Below the pieces are notes generated by a model, which was given only the letters and a program-made list of their open reading frames with translations, did not search any database and had not been told where the DNA came from. DNA of 64,000 nucleotides from Myrmaecium sp. VS I D KN 1 (Eukaryota > Ascomycota > Dothideomycetes > Valsariales > Valsariaceae): the NCBI GenBank assembly GCA_019775845.1, contig JADQAV010000008.1, positions 682,001-746,000 of the forward strand, written 5' to 3'. The translations under genes were made by a program, and so were the position numbers. Shown piece by piece: positions 31,759-42,847 of the stretch (its first letter is position 1; every line of letters begins with the position of its first letter).

Positions 31759-34563
31759 TTGAGCTTCCTTCAATCGTCCCAGGCCTGCTTTCCGTCGGCC
31801 GACGTGATTCCCCGGCAGTCGCTCGAACACGTTTCCGTCACTGGAGACTTCACAGTGTCCGCTTCACACTCTTTAAGACCCTCCGCAGCGTTGCCGATCA
31901 CGTCGCGCCCGGCGTCTAACGAGACCCACGACTTCACGCTCCCTTACGAACCCTATACGACCTCTTTACAGCGCCAGCAGCAGGAAGCGCAAGCTTACCA
32001 CGTCCCGTACGACTCGCTGAGACCGTCCACCAGTTCCTCTGGCAGCGAGCCACATAACCTTAGCCGAACCTCGAGTTTCGTCGACCGACGTTCTTCTACT
32101 CTCGTCCCTCCTGACGAACCCGCTCGACGTCCACAGCGTACGGTACACTTTCCAGACACGTCGCGGGAGGATACCGCCAACCGTAACGTTCACCCGGCCC
32201 TTCGGGTCTCCCGGAGAACTGCTGCTGCTATCCTATTCACCCTAGAAGCATTACGGACCCCGCACCCCTTCACACCCGTTCCGGAAGAGGAAAACGCTCC
32301 GATGTCCGAACTGCTTGGTGGACCTTCTGGAAATGGGCGCGCGTCGAATGGCGGAGCACGAACGGCAGCTGGGCCCGTTCCTGTGCGCGAAGGAGTTCCC
32401 GCTAGCATACGGACCCCCAGAGATATCATGAATCAGAGGAACGCTCGTGAAGCTCGGCGGCAAGCCGAAGCCGATGCGCTTGCCAAGGCCGCTGCGGAGG
32501 AGAAGAGGCAGCAAGAGGAGGCCAGGCGGAGAAGCGCGGAGCGTAGAGCGGCTGCCGCCGGTGTTACTGGGCAAGCGTGGGAGCCAACAACAGGTGCACA
32601 GAGACCTGCCGGTCTGGCTCCCCCTTCCAGGCCAGTTGAGGCCGGATACGGCGGGGAATACACGGGTGCTGGTGCCTCCCAACACGACCGACACCCTCCA
32701 ACAACCGGCGGACCCGTCAATCCCCCTCCACAGCATCAAACGCAAGAAGGTTATTCCGACAGTAATGCGTACAGTAGACCGCGCGTTAGTTCTCAGGCTC
32801 AACCACAACCTCGACCTGGACCTGCGTACAATATCCCGGCGCAACCCGCTTCTGTTCCCGACCCAAGACAGGAGCAATCTACGTCACATCAGCAAGCCCA
32901 CTCTCGACAGCCTTCAATGGGTGGTGCAGCACCAACTCCGGCTGTGCCTGGACAATCCCGCAGTTCCCAGAATCTTGCAGGTGCACACAATGCGCAGGCA
33001 AGCCAGTCGCGTAATCCAACCGTGTCCTCGTTTCCACATGCCTTTGAGCGATGGGAACAGCTCTCTTCGCACTGGGAGGGGTTGACCTCGTTCTGGCTTC
33101 GCCGCCTGGAACAGAACTCGGAAGAGATGCGAAATGAGCCGTTGGCGCGTCAGATGTCGCGTCAAATTACGGATCTGTCTGCTGCGGGCGCCAACCTATT
33201 CCATGCCGTGGTGGAGTTGCAGCGTCTGCGAGCTTCTTCTGAGCGGCGTTTTCAGCGATGGTTCTTCGAAACGCGCGCGGAGCAAGAGCGTCTGCGAGAA
33301 GTGAACGCAGGTCTCGAGCGAGCTCTGATGGAGGAACGCGAGCGACGCGCAGAGGTGAACACCGACCAGATCAGGAGGGAGAGGGAGAGCGCCGAGAAGA
33401 TGGTGGCCGAAATGCGACGTGAGCTGGCCATATCCAAAGAGGAAGCTCGACGGGCTTGGGAAGAGCTAGGGCGCCGGGAACAAGAGGAGCGGGACAAGAT
33501 GATGGCACTTCGAGAAGGGCAGCCGACGTTCATCGGAGGCGTCCAAGTCGTCCCCATGACGGGGATGGTGAGCCGCCAACATAGCACCGCCCAACGTCCC
33601 CAAACTCGTGACAGCCCGGGTTCTTATCCCACCGGTGCTCAGGTCCACCAAGCCATGGGCTCCCAAGGCGCTCAAGGAGGCCCCGGTTCCGCTTACAGGT
33701 ACACGGAAAGCCAGTCACCGACCAACACCGACCCGTTCATGGAGAGCGGCAACAGCATGATGCACGATCCAACGCTGCCATCTCTCGGGCGCGGAGATGT
33801 GACTTACCCCGCAATTCCCATGGCTTCCACTCCAGGAGTGCCATCCGAATCTGGTGCCGTCCACCACGGCCAGGCTCCTGCACCGCTCCAACCCCATCAG
33901 CATGCCACCGGAAGCAGTCAAAGCCACCCGCAATCCCAACAAGAGCAGGACGTATCGCAGCCTGCACACTTCTATCAACATGCCGGAACGTATCTGCCCG
34001 GTGGTCGCACGCCCCTCGCCACCGCCGACACAGACGAACCGCAGTCGCCAGGCTTAACGGAAGAGGACGACGAGGAGGATGACGACTGGGTGGTAGATGA
34101 GTTCGGCAACTACGTGCGAGACGCCGACGGGAACCGCATCCGGTACGAGAACGCCAGCCAGGCATCCAGCGGCGCCGCGTCGGACGACTACAACGCCCCG
34201 CCGACCGTCGTCGACGACCGGCGCGAGGGCCACTACGGCACCACGCAACCGAGCGCCGCAACCACGACGACTGGCCACACGACAACCGGGGGCGCCAACA
34301 CGCGCACCGCGGGGCCGAGCAGCGCGCAGACGCAACAGCAGCAGCAGCCGTCTTCACAGCAACAGCAACAGCAGTACGGCCCCCCCTCCGCCGCCGCCGC
34401 GTCCTCGCCCGCGCCGGACTACAGCGGCGAAGGGTACGGGGACGAGTGGGCGAGCCTGCGACACCACCACCCCACCCGGCTGAGCGACGTGATAGAGGAG
34501 GAGGACGAGCGGAGCCGGACGAGCCCGAGCCGGGCGAGCCAGACGAGCCGGGGGATGTACTGA
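31759..34563 (+). CDS. Conserved-looking coiled-coil protein of unknown function (5' end unresolved)
   Basis: A single open frame of about 930 codons ends at TGA 34561-34563. I do not recognise the family. The N-terminal part is Ser/Thr/Pro-rich, followed by a compact segment (Val-Ser-Arg-Arg-Thr-Ala-Ala-Ala-Ile-Leu-Phe-Thr-Leu-Glu) that looks folded. A highly charged Glu/Arg/Ala stretch near 32430-32550 follows. Around 33030-33510 is a block with Phe-Glu-Arg-Trp-Glu-Gln-Leu-Ser-Ser-His-Trp-Glu-Gly-Leu-Thr and a long coiled coil. The C-terminus is acidic, then Gln/Thr-rich. The frame runs upstream to a stop at 31723-31725, but the first in-frame ATG is 32302, after the folded-looking segment. 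The true start is therefore probably in an upstream exon. Confidence 0.7.
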   Translation: MSFLQSSQACFPSADVIPRQSLEHVSVTGDFTVSASHSLRPSAALPITSRPASNETHDFTLPYEPYTTSLQRQQQEAQAYHVPYDSLRPSTSSSGSEPHNLSRTSSFVDRRSSTLVPPDEPARRPQRTVHFPDTSREDTANRNVHPALRVSRRTAAAILFTLEALRTPHPFTPVPEEENAPMSELLGGPSGNGRASNGGARTAAGPVPVREGVPASIRTPRDIMNQRNAREARRQAEADALAKAAAEEKRQQEEARRRSAERRAAAAGVTGQAWEPTTGAQRPAGLAPPSRPVEAGYGGEYTGAGASQHDRHPPTTGGPVNPPPQHQTQEGYSDSNAYSRPRVSSQAQPQPRPGPAYNIPAQPASVPDPRQEQSTSHQQAHSRQPSMGGAAPTPAVPGQSRSSQNLAGAHNAQASQSRNPTVSSFPHAFERWEQLSSHWEGLTSFWLRRLEQNSEEMRNEPLARQMSRQITDLSAAGANLFHAVVELQRLRASSERRFQRWFFETRAEQERLREVNAGLERALMEERERRAEVNTDQIRRERESAEKMVAEMRRELAISKEEARRAWEELGRREQEERDKMMALREGQPTFIGGVQVVPMTGMVSRQHSTAQRPQTRDSPGSYPTGAQVHQAMGSQGAQGGPGSAYRYTESQSPTNTDPFMESGNSMMHDPTLPSLGRGDVTYPAIPMASTPGVPSESGAVHHGQAPAPLQPHQHATGSSQSHPQSQQEQDVSQPAHFYQHAGTYLPGGRTPLATADTDEPQSPGLTEEDDEEDDDWVVDEFGNYVRDADGNRIRYENASQASSGAASDDYNAPPTVVDDRREGHYGTTQPSAATTTTGHTTTGGANTRTAGPSSAQTQQQQQPSSQQQQQQYGPPSAAAASSPAPDYSGEGYGDEWASLRHHHPTRLSDVIEEEDERSRTSPSRASQTSRGMY

Positions 34564-34974
34564 GGTGGGTCGTCGTCCTGTCCTGATCCTGTCTCGTACT
34601 GGCCTGTGCTGTAATGTATGGATGCGTGTGTGTGGGCGTGTGTATCTTGCCTCCTCCCTCCTTCTCTCTCTCCCTATCTCTCTCGTTTGGAAAAAGAAAG
34701 AAAAGCTATAGCGGGCGGGTTCTAGATCGTTGGCGGTCGGTAGGAAGATTACAGGACGCTGGGAGCCGTTGCATATTTTCCATTATTCTCCGATGAGACC
34801 TTCCGTTGCGCATGCTCTTCGAGACACGCAGGCATCTCTGCATCCGGTCTATTGTATTTTGGGAGCGGTTCTCTTTTCTTTTTTTCTTCATAATCTTCTC
34901 TGCTGCCCCCCCTCTCGTTTTACTTGCTTATTTACTAGGAGAGCGGGGGGGAGGCGTGTAATACTATACATACT

Positions 34975-35023
<49 letters not shown>

Positions 35024-35660
35024 GAAAACTGGGGAGGGGTTTCTTTTTGTTTTCTCTTCTCTTTCTTTTGTCTTTTGTTTTCCATGATCTGCTAAGGTGT
35101 GTTAATAATATCATGACGATGTCGACGATGGATGATGCATGATGTGTAATGATGATGTTTATTTGGTAATGATTGCTTTGTATGTATACGTTGCGTTTTC
35201 GCTTATTCGTATCTTCGAAAATTCAAAGGCAGAAGAGGTTTCTTCCTTTTTTCCCCGTATATATTGTCCCTTCTTTCTTTCTGCCCTTCTCCGTAGAACT
35301 TCATGTCACTAAGAAGCCGATCGGTTCACCGAAAGTACGGATGTTATGCCGACTGTTTCTTTTACAGTACAAATTCTCGAGGACGTGTCACAAGACATCA
35401 AATCATACGGAAGAAAAAGAGACAAAAAGGAAACGAGGGGCGTGATAGTGCTGATGATAATGATAATTCGTAAGAGATCCACTTCGTCTCGTATATATAA
35501 ACGTATATACACGTATATACACCTCTTCTACTCCATCTCCTTCCAGATCCACCCAACTACATACAATCCTCCCCATTTAAATACATAACCTCGCACATAA
35601 TCAACACATAAAGAACATACAAAAAACATAAAAAAGCCGGTACAGTGAGAAGGACAAGAT
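34564..35660. other. Convergent intergenic region with microsatellite
   Basis: Between the coiled-coil gene and the chitinase stop. It is T-rich and AT-rich, with a TAC repeat. No coding sequence is supported. Confidence 0.5.
34975..35023. repeat. TAC trinucleotide microsatellite, about 16 copies
   Basis: A perfect TAC/ACT tandem of 49 bp in noncoding sequence. Confidence 0.9.
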
Positions 35661-38600
35661 CTACAAAGCAACAACCACCATCGCCGCCGCCAGTACGGCA
35701 CCAAACAAAGCAGCAGTGGTAATCCGACCACCCGCCGCAGTGCCAGTGAACTCCAACGCCGCCGCACTCGGACGGACGACGCCGGTAGCGGCCGCAGTAG
35801 GAACGGTGCCGTTGGCCGAGGAAACAAGGATCGACCATCCAGAGGGTCCAACGGCGGCGTCGGCGGCGGTGGCGACCGCCACGTCGGTTGCGGGCACGGG
35901 GGTCACGGTCATGGTGATGACCCGGACCCAGGTGACCTCGGTGGTGGAGGCGGAGAGGGAGGCGCTGCCGGCGGCGGTGTTCATGGCGTACACGGTCACC
36001 GTGTGGACGGTGGTGGAGGTGAGGTGGGACACGGCGTGTTGCTCGAGGCTGGGGGCTGCCGTGGCGGCGATGGCGGCGGAGGCCGAAGAGGAAGCGACGC
36101 CGCTGGTCGTGGCTGCGGGAGCTGCGATTGTTTCGACAGATGAGGCGACGAAAACGCCCGGGGCGGCGGGAGTCTCGCTACTGCTGCTGCTGCTGCTGCT
36201 GCTGCTACCGGCGGCAGCGGCGACGACGACCTCAGTTGCGGGAGTGGCAACGGCGGTAGAAAAGGTCGTTCCGGGGATGACAGCCGGACGCGACTCAGCC
36301 TGGCCGATGCTGGCAGAGACGGCCGCGACTTCAGGAACGAGAGAGGTGACCGCGGTGTAGACGGGCTTCGTGACAGTGACGGTCACCGGGGTAGCCGCGC
36401 AGTTGTGGCAGACCTTCGTGATAGTCGTCTCGCTGACCGCGGGCGTGGGCTTCGCGCTGCACTTGGGGCAGACGGTGGAGACGACGGTGAGGGTGCCGGT
36501 GATGGTGGTCAGGCCAGTGGGGCAGACATCAACGTAGGAGGCTGGAAGGGGAATTAGTCTCTGGATCTTAAGAAGGAAGTGGAGTGTGACTTACTGACGA
36601 CAACGGTGGTGATAACCTCGGAAGCCTGCGGGCTCACAGCAACCACGGACGCGGAGGGATATGCGGTCACCGCCAGGGATGAGACGGTTGCGTTAGCCAC
36701 GGGATACGGCACGACGGAGCTCTCAACCTCGGTGCAGGTGGCCGGGTCCACGGATACGGATGCCTGGGCGGAAACGGCGGGATCAACGACTGCGGAGGCT
36801 GAGGACGAGGCGGCGGGGATAGACAGAGTGGTGAGGGTGACGGCAGGGTCGACGGAGGTCGCATTCGCGACGGCGGAACTGGCGACGGCAGGGTCCACCA
36901 CGACGGTCGAGGCAGGGTCGACAACAGTCGTCGTCGCAGTCGGGTCGGCGACCACGATCACGCTGAGGGTGGCATTGCCGGATGCGGAAGGAGTGACCAG
37001 GATGGAAGTCACGGTGGCGTTGCTGGAAGGAACCGCAGTGACCACAACGGGGTCCACCGAGACCAAGAACGACGGGTCCGTCACCGCGCTCGAGGCAGGA
37101 AGGCTCGAAGCAGCGGCGGTGACGACGGGGTCGACGGTAACAGCGGGGTCGACGCTGGCGGAGGTCGCGACGGTCGATGGGCTGACGATGACGAGGACGG
37201 TGGAGTTGGTCGGGTCAGCGGCCGAAGGGGTCGCGCTCGAGAGAGTGACGACGGAAGATGCGAAAGAGGACGCGGCGCTGGACACAACGCTGGACGCGGC
37301 GCTGGACACGACGGACGAGGTCGTGTTCACAGCAGTGGAGAGGGTGGCGGACGCCGAGGGAGTGACCAGCGAGAGGGTGGGGTCGGAGCTGGCAACGGAG
37401 GACGCGGCAGCAGAGGAAGTGGGCACGGCGGTAGCGGAGGCGTTGGCGGAGCTGGAGGCCGCCACGGAGCTGGAAGCGATAGCAGAGCTGGAAGCAGCAA
37501 CGGAGCTGGAAGCAATGGCGGAGGCGGATGCAGAGGCAGAGGCGCTGGGAGAGCTGGAAGCAACGGCAGAGCTGGAAGCGCTAGCAGTCGGTGTCGGGGT
37601 AGCGGTGACGGAGGCGGAGGCAGAGGCGGAAGCGGACGAACTGACCGGGGCGTACACAGCGAGCTCCTGCTTGATCTTGAAGGTGTAGTCGGTGCCGTTG
37701 ACGGTGTTGGCAGTGGCGGCGGTGGCGTCCCAGAGGCCGACGCCGGCGAACGTGTCGGCGTAGTTGTCAGCCACGTAGGTGATGACCGTCTGGGCCTCGG
37801 CCGGGGTGAGGTAGTAGTCGTTGCCGGCGACGGGGCCGGCGAGCAGGCCGAGGAAGAGCTTGGTGCCGGCGCCCGTGGCGAGGGCGGCGACGTTGTCGTG
37901 CCAGGTCTTGTACGTCCAGAAGACGTCGGCGTTCACGTCGCCGCCGACGGTGCTGAGCTCGTCGTACGCGAGCCGGGCGGAGCACTGGGGGGTGTTGTAG
38001 AACTGGATGAAGAGCCAGTCGAAGTGGGAGCCCTGAATGGCGGTGTTGAGGTTGGCATCCGTCCAGGCGCACTGGGGCGCGGCGGAGATGTAGTAGGATC
38101 CCTCGGTGAAGTAGGTCCGCAGCCGCTGGACCATCGCGTCCAGGTACTCCCCGCCTCCGTTCTCGATGTCGAAATCGAAGCCGTCCACGACCGCGGTCTT
38201 GAACGGCCGGGGCGCGCCGGCCTCAACCCAGGCGGAAGGTCCATCGCCGTTCGCGGGACCGAAGGCGCCCCAGAGGAAGTCGGCGTTGTACTCGGCCACT
38301 TCCTGGGACGGAACCGTTTGCGAGTCGGACCCTCCGCCGCCGAGAGACAGCAGGATCTTCTTGCCGTACGTCGCCTGGCAGACCGGGATGCCCGCCTCGA
38401 TGGTCAGGCAGGTGTCGAGGAGGCCCGAGTCCGTGCCGTTGGGGTACTGGAAGACGGTTCCCCAGCACGAGTTGGCGAAGTTGGTCGTCGGATACTCGCC
38501 CACCCGCTGGGCGAACTCGGTCACGAAGCCGATGACGATGACATCGGCGGTGGTTTGGGAGCAGACCGTCGTCAGGTCCTCGTTGTTCCCGCCGCCCCAG

Positions 38601-38704
38601 TACAGGACGACGTTGTCTTGGGAGTTCAGGTCCAAGGCCGCGGCGACCGGGGAGATCAGGCTGAGCGCGGCCGAAATGGCGGCAAAGATAGCGGTGGATC
38701 GCAT
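35661..38704 (-). CDS. chiA: GPI-anchored class III chitinase (GH18)
   Basis: A cell-wall glycoside hydrolase cleaving beta-1,4-GlcNAc polymers. Exons 38704-36595 and 36541-35661 give 996 residues. A signal peptide (first about 22 residues) is followed by a GH18 domain to about residue 345. The catalytic D-x-x-D-x-D-x-E motif is at Asp174, Asp177, Asp179 and Glu181. A long Ser/Ala/Thr/Val-rich region, probably heavily O-glycosylated, follows. After the intron is a cysteine cluster (Cys-Pro-Thr-Gly, Cys-Pro-Lys-Cys, Cys-His-Asn-Cys). The end is a hydrophobic tail (Ala-Ala-Leu-Phe-Gly-Ala-Val-Leu-Ala-Ala-Ala) preceded by Thr-Ala-Ala-Gly-Gly, typical of a GPI signal. The architecture resembles Aspergillus ChiA and yeast Cts1. 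It probably acts at the wall during growth or separation. Confidence 0.93.
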
Positions 38705-40310
38705 TATGGTTGGCTACAGGGCTGGAATAGCTATATTAAGATATAGGGAGGGAATGGATCACTGGCAAAGAACGAGTGAATGGCGGCGAAAAAAAGCCGG
38801 CAAGGAGCGACACGCAACAGGCCGAGAGGGGGAAAAAGAAAGGACGCAGACAAGAGTCCGCTGGTGAAGGAGAGAGGCTGGCCGACGACGTGAACGCGGC
38901 GGACTGAACGAGAGGAGCGCAACGAGAAGGGGAGGAAAAGAGAGGAGAGGAGGGGAGGATATGGGACCGCGGTGGGAGGGAATATAAGGATAGTAAAACA
39001 ACAACACAGGCAGCAAGAACAAGCGCGCCCGGGACGACCGAAGAGGAAAAGGACATGAGATTAGACACTGAAGCTAGCGGATATGAGGGCCGGTAGGCTA
39101 CAAGAAGCCGCCAGCCACGACAGGCACCGGCGGGCATGGTCGGCATGGTGGGCGCTCGTGGGCATCTTTCCTGGACGGGACAAGGCCGTCGAGGATTCAC
39201 ACTCGGAGCATAGGCAGGGCATGTGGGTTTCGCAGCTCGTCTCGCTGTGATCTCTTGGCCGGCGTCGGCGGCGGAGGGGAGAGGAGGATGAGCGGCATGA
39301 GGTGAACTGGACCGTTGACAGCGGTGATGAGCGGGGGTGAAGGAGGGGGGGAGGGGATTTGGCTCGGAGGCGCCTAACCGGGATGGATGGGGACCGGATG
39401 AGGTTGGATGAAGATGTGACCTGGTGGCAATTTCAGGTACGAGGAGGGATGGACGAATGGTAGGCAGGCCGGCGGATCAGACGTGGTGGAAGAGAGGGGT
39501 GGTGCCTGGCCCAAGGTGGGATGGACGCTGGTGGGTTGGGACTGGTCGATCGGCTGGATTGGCGTGTGGCTGACCGGTGGGCTGGACGACTGGGCTGAGC
39601 GACTAGTAGAGTTAGAGGGCAGAGGAAGGTGAAGCTAGCCGAGAGAAGGGCGAGTCGGATGGTGATGTTGACTGTAACTAATCGCCAAGGCGCGTCGCTT
39701 TCGATTATTGTTTTTAGGTGATCGGTTAGCGGTGATGGACTGGCGCCTGATGAAGTCGTGAGTTGTGAGTGGTGAGGAAGGAGGATAGGGGAGTTCAATA
39801 TAGAGAGCCTGAACGTCCAGTGTGAACGAAAAGGCAAAGTCATCCAAAGTGAGGTCGGACCGGACACCCCGTCCTGTACCTGACTAGCACGATCCAGTCC
39901 AAGTACCCGTCGACTCACCTCGTAACCCGGATGGAAAAAGCCCAGCCCAGTCCATCCACAGAGAAAGCGAAGAAGGGCCGAGACAGGAGGAGAACCCCTA
40001 GGCGACGAAGGATCCGAAGGTGAGAAAACACCCACCACCTCACACCCCTAGCTAGGCAGCAGGCAGCGTTGAAGCGAGAAGAAGCGGTAGGTAGTATCTG
40101 CGACGATGGAACGGAGATGAAGAGGGATGAGGTGGATGAGAGGGAGGAGGAGGCGGGAGAGAAAGGAAAGAATGGAAATAACGAAAGAAAACCTACCTGG
40201 GGAACAGTACATACGGTACAGTAGTATACACATTCAAAGCAGTAGATAATTCATCCAACATCCACAGTATATACCTACGAACCCTTTCCTACGTGCCTAC
40301 CTATCCGTAC

Positions 40311-40324
40311 AGTAGGTACCTACT
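40311..40324. repeat. 14-bp perfect palindrome AGTAGGTACCTACT
   Basis: Self-complementary over all 14 bases, and the cleanest copy of a TAGGTA-type motif that recurs between genes here. Confidence 0.85.
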
Positions 40325-40469
40325 CGCACTTCCGCGGAAGTCGTTCGACAAAAAGAAGAAAAAAAAAGCAAAGGGCACACGTTCACCTCGCACAGATGCA
40401 AGGAATTTCAGGCATCAATCAAACAAAAAATCAAGCTTGTTCTTAAGCTCAATCGCACCATCGGAAAAA

Positions 40470-40545
40470 CGCAAGGAACGCAGGGGACGCAACGCACGCA
40501 CGCAACGCGCGCATGGACGCAACGAACGGACGGACGGACAGACGA
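40470..40545. repeat. Degenerate ACGC/ACGG tetranucleotide tract
   Basis: Repeated CGCAACG, ACGCACGC and ACGGACGG units in noncoding sequence. Confidence 0.7.
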
Positions 40546-41707
40546 ATCACAAGCAGCACGGATGGTGCGGTGCGGTGGGTGCCCTGGGCGTGGCATGATT
40601 TGACTGATGCCTGCAGCCCTGTGCCCTGCGCCCGGTGTGCCCTGTGCAGGAGAAATGCCGAAAGCGCTCTCGCTTCGAGCGACGGGAATGATGTTCACTT
40701 TCGATGTTGAATATTTCCACCTTATCCCCGTGCAGTCGTGAAGAGAAGTTATATCTACGAAAAAGCATTTTCAAATCACACTGCCTGGTCGAACATACCT
40801 CTATAAGAAAACCCCTCTTTCCTTGGTGTACGGATCGTTTCTCCTTCTCGCCCAAAGGAAAAGAAAGTATATATGAGGTGATGAAATGCGGTAGAGACCC
40901 GAGACAGCTGTAGGCAACTCTACTTTCCAAGAGACATACAAACTCCAAGACAGCCTTATTTCTCCCTCCGCCCCCGGAAGCATGCATGAACAAGTGAAAC
41001 CCTTCTCTCATTCGGACTTCCTCCCTCGGCTATTGCAGCGCCGCTGTACAGCAAAAGAAGCACCTGGCATCTCAAAACTCCTGGCATTAGATGAATCCCG
41101 AACAGCGCAAGGTTGCATCAGGGACAAAATGGATGCCAAGATATAAGAGACATGTAATAAGGTAATATGTCAGTGGCCCGGGCCGGGACAAGCAGCCTGT
41201 CTCCGCTCGCTCGTAACGGTGAGGTGATGCTTGGGGAAAGCCTGTACATAAGCGCCCTTGTAGTCTGCCATTAGCTCGATCCTTGCTCGGAGGAGGAGGA
41301 CGAATCGCGTCGCGAAGATGAAGAACGTTGCTTGCAAGCATGGCAGCCCTATACGAGGAGCTAGTAGGAGTAAGGAGTAGGAGAAGGGCTTCAGCACAAG
41401 GTCATCTCGGAGACAGGCTTGAATGAGGTTCGCAACCGGCACCCTGCCGTTTGGGATGGATGCTACTAGGAGCTGGGCGAACCCGCTCTGGGTGGCGTTT
41501 CCAATGGCAGTTGCAGTTAATGCTATCTTACAAACCCGTTGCTTCAAGGCGCAGGAAGATGAGAGCCCCCTTGATCCATGAGATGCTTTCCAAGCGCAGT
41601 AGCAATGGTAGTAGTGGTCCCCAGATCCTCATGCCGGCGTTTGACTCTACCCAGCCCCTCCGCCCGCGGAGTGCAGCGCCGGGACGTTTGAATAAAGCGT
41701 ATCAAAA

Positions 41708-42847
41708 TCAGTTGGAAGCTGCTTCCGGCCGTCTCACCTTCTCAATGAGCGTGTCATGCATCTTCGCGATCTCGGGCACAATCAGGGACTCGATCTCAAC
41801 CGCCGGCTCTCCTTCTCCGATGCCCTGGTGCGCAGCCCCATCCGCTCCAGCGTCCTTCTCGCCTCCTGCGCGGCCAACATACGACTCGATTCCGGACATG
41901 CTCTTCGTGCGCCGGTTCCTGGGCACGCGAATCCACTTCTCGCCATCCTTGGACACGAAGACGACTTCCCATTTGCGCGTCATGAGAAGGTTGCCGATGA
42001 CCAAGTGATGTGAGTACTTCTTGAGGGAGTACCGGGCTTTCTCCACAAGAATGGAGGGATCCGTCTCCAGCTTAAAGCTGACAATGATGCCGTCCGGAGC
42101 CCACCCGTCCACCAGCTGCTTCAGGAACTTCGGTACCGGCTCGAGGTCGATGACTAGCTTCCGACCCTCTGTCCGAGCCGCCGGCTGCCTAGCATTCGCA
42201 TCAGCCGAACTAGGCGTTTGACTGAACTCCTCCGAGGACTGAATCTTGTGCTCGACCATGCGGTCCTGCGGGACAAAGAAGTCGGAGACGGCGGCCGCGA
42301 GGTAGAAGAGAGCTTTGGCGCCCAGCGGCCGCATGAGCTTGGCAACCTCCCGTAACTCCCAGAGGTACTCCGTGATGGTGACGAAGGAGAGAATCAACAG
42401 CATGCCTCGCTCCTTCGCCTTCGAGTACTGCCGCAGAACCTTCACCATCTGTTCCTGATGCTGCTCATCAACGACGACCCGCCCCTCCTCATCCTCCTTC
42501 ATGAAGTCCAGAAACGATCGCGTATTATGGGAGTAATGTCTCGAGTACGGCAGGAGGGAGAATTGACGGTGGAGGAAGATAACGGCATACCCCTCCTGGA
42601 TGAAGTATTCCGCACTCGTCGCGCCCCGCGTTCCGGCGGAGAAATTGTCGATGAAGCGGACGGTTTGGTTCTCTAGGGGCACGGTGGTGCCGCCGGATGT
42701 GACCAGGGCCACCCGGGTGCCTTGGGCGGCATGTCTGTTCACGAACTCCCGCACGAGCACGAGGTCGGAGTTGAGCTTGGCTGGCGGTCGGTTAGTCTTG
42801 AAGTATTGGTTTTCGGTGAGCTCGGGAGGCGGGGTAGAGGAGGCCAT
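41708..42847 (-). CDS. cab2: Phosphopantothenate-cysteine ligase
   Basis: Joins cysteine to 4'-phosphopantothenate, the second step of coenzyme A synthesis; cytosolic or nuclear. The single exon gives 379 residues from the ATG at 42847 (the frame opens 33 bases earlier only with TTG). Features are the nucleotide-binding loop [11 protein letters not shown], then [13 protein letters not shown]. Also present are Leu-Ala-Ala-Ala-Val-Ser-Asp-Phe and Ser-Phe-Lys-Leu-Glu-Thr-Asp, all diagnostic of eukaryotic PPCS. Length suits the family (yeast Cab2 365). A GTGAGA directly after Ile-Glu-Lys near the end could be a donor, so the last 9 residues might be read-through of a 3' intron; I kept the plain reading. 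Confidence 0.92.
   Translation of the reverse strand: MASSTPPPELTENQYFKTNRPPAKLNSDLVLVREFVNRHAAQGTRVALVTSGGTTVPLENQTVRFIDNFSAGTRGATSAEYFIQEGYAVIFLHRQFSLLPYSRHYSHNTRSFLDFMKEDEEGRVVVDEQHQEQMVKVLRQYSKAKERGMLLILSFVTITEYLWELREVAKLMRPLGAKALFYLAAAVSDFFVPQDRMVEHKIQSSEEFSQTPSSADANARQPAARTEGRKLVIDLEPVPKFLKQLVDGWAPDGIIVSFKLETDPSILVEKARYSLKKYSHHLVIGNLLMTRKWEVVFVSKDGEKWIRVPRNRRTKSMSGIESYVGRAGGEKDAGADGAAHQGIGEGEPAVEIESLIVPEIAKMHDTLIEKVRRPEAASN

Larger units (their letters stand above)
38705..41707. other. 3-kb gene-free region upstream of the chitinase
   Basis: No homologous-looking protein in any frame. A TATA-like ATATTAAGATATA lies just before the chitinase ATG (about 38733-38745). Strand composition is strongly A/G-biased on the + strand from about 38760 to 39170. 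A perfect 14-bp palindrome AGTAGGTACCTACT sits at 40311-40324, and an ACGC/ACGG tandem-like tract spans about 40470-40545. The right end should contain the 3' UTR of cab2. Confidence 0.5.

Noticed and set aside
35716-36360. 214-codon + strand frame opposite the chitinase C-terminus
   Set aside because: A low-complexity shadow of the Thr/Ala-rich tail.
36579-37688. Long + strand frame antisense to the chitinase
   Set aside because: It is composed of Glu/Ala/Thr/Val repeats that mirror the Ser/Ala-rich linker on the coding strand, with no family resemblance.
39433-40038. 201-codon minus-strand frame upstream of the chitinase
   Set aside because: Ser/Pro/Leu/Arg-rich without motif, no neighbours in phase and no credible splice partners; composition explains it.
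41170-41547. Minus-strand frame downstream of cab2 with a hydrophobic stretch
   Set aside because: It opens with TTG, shows no recognisable family, and could not be joined to cab2 with consistent phase; likely 3' UTR.
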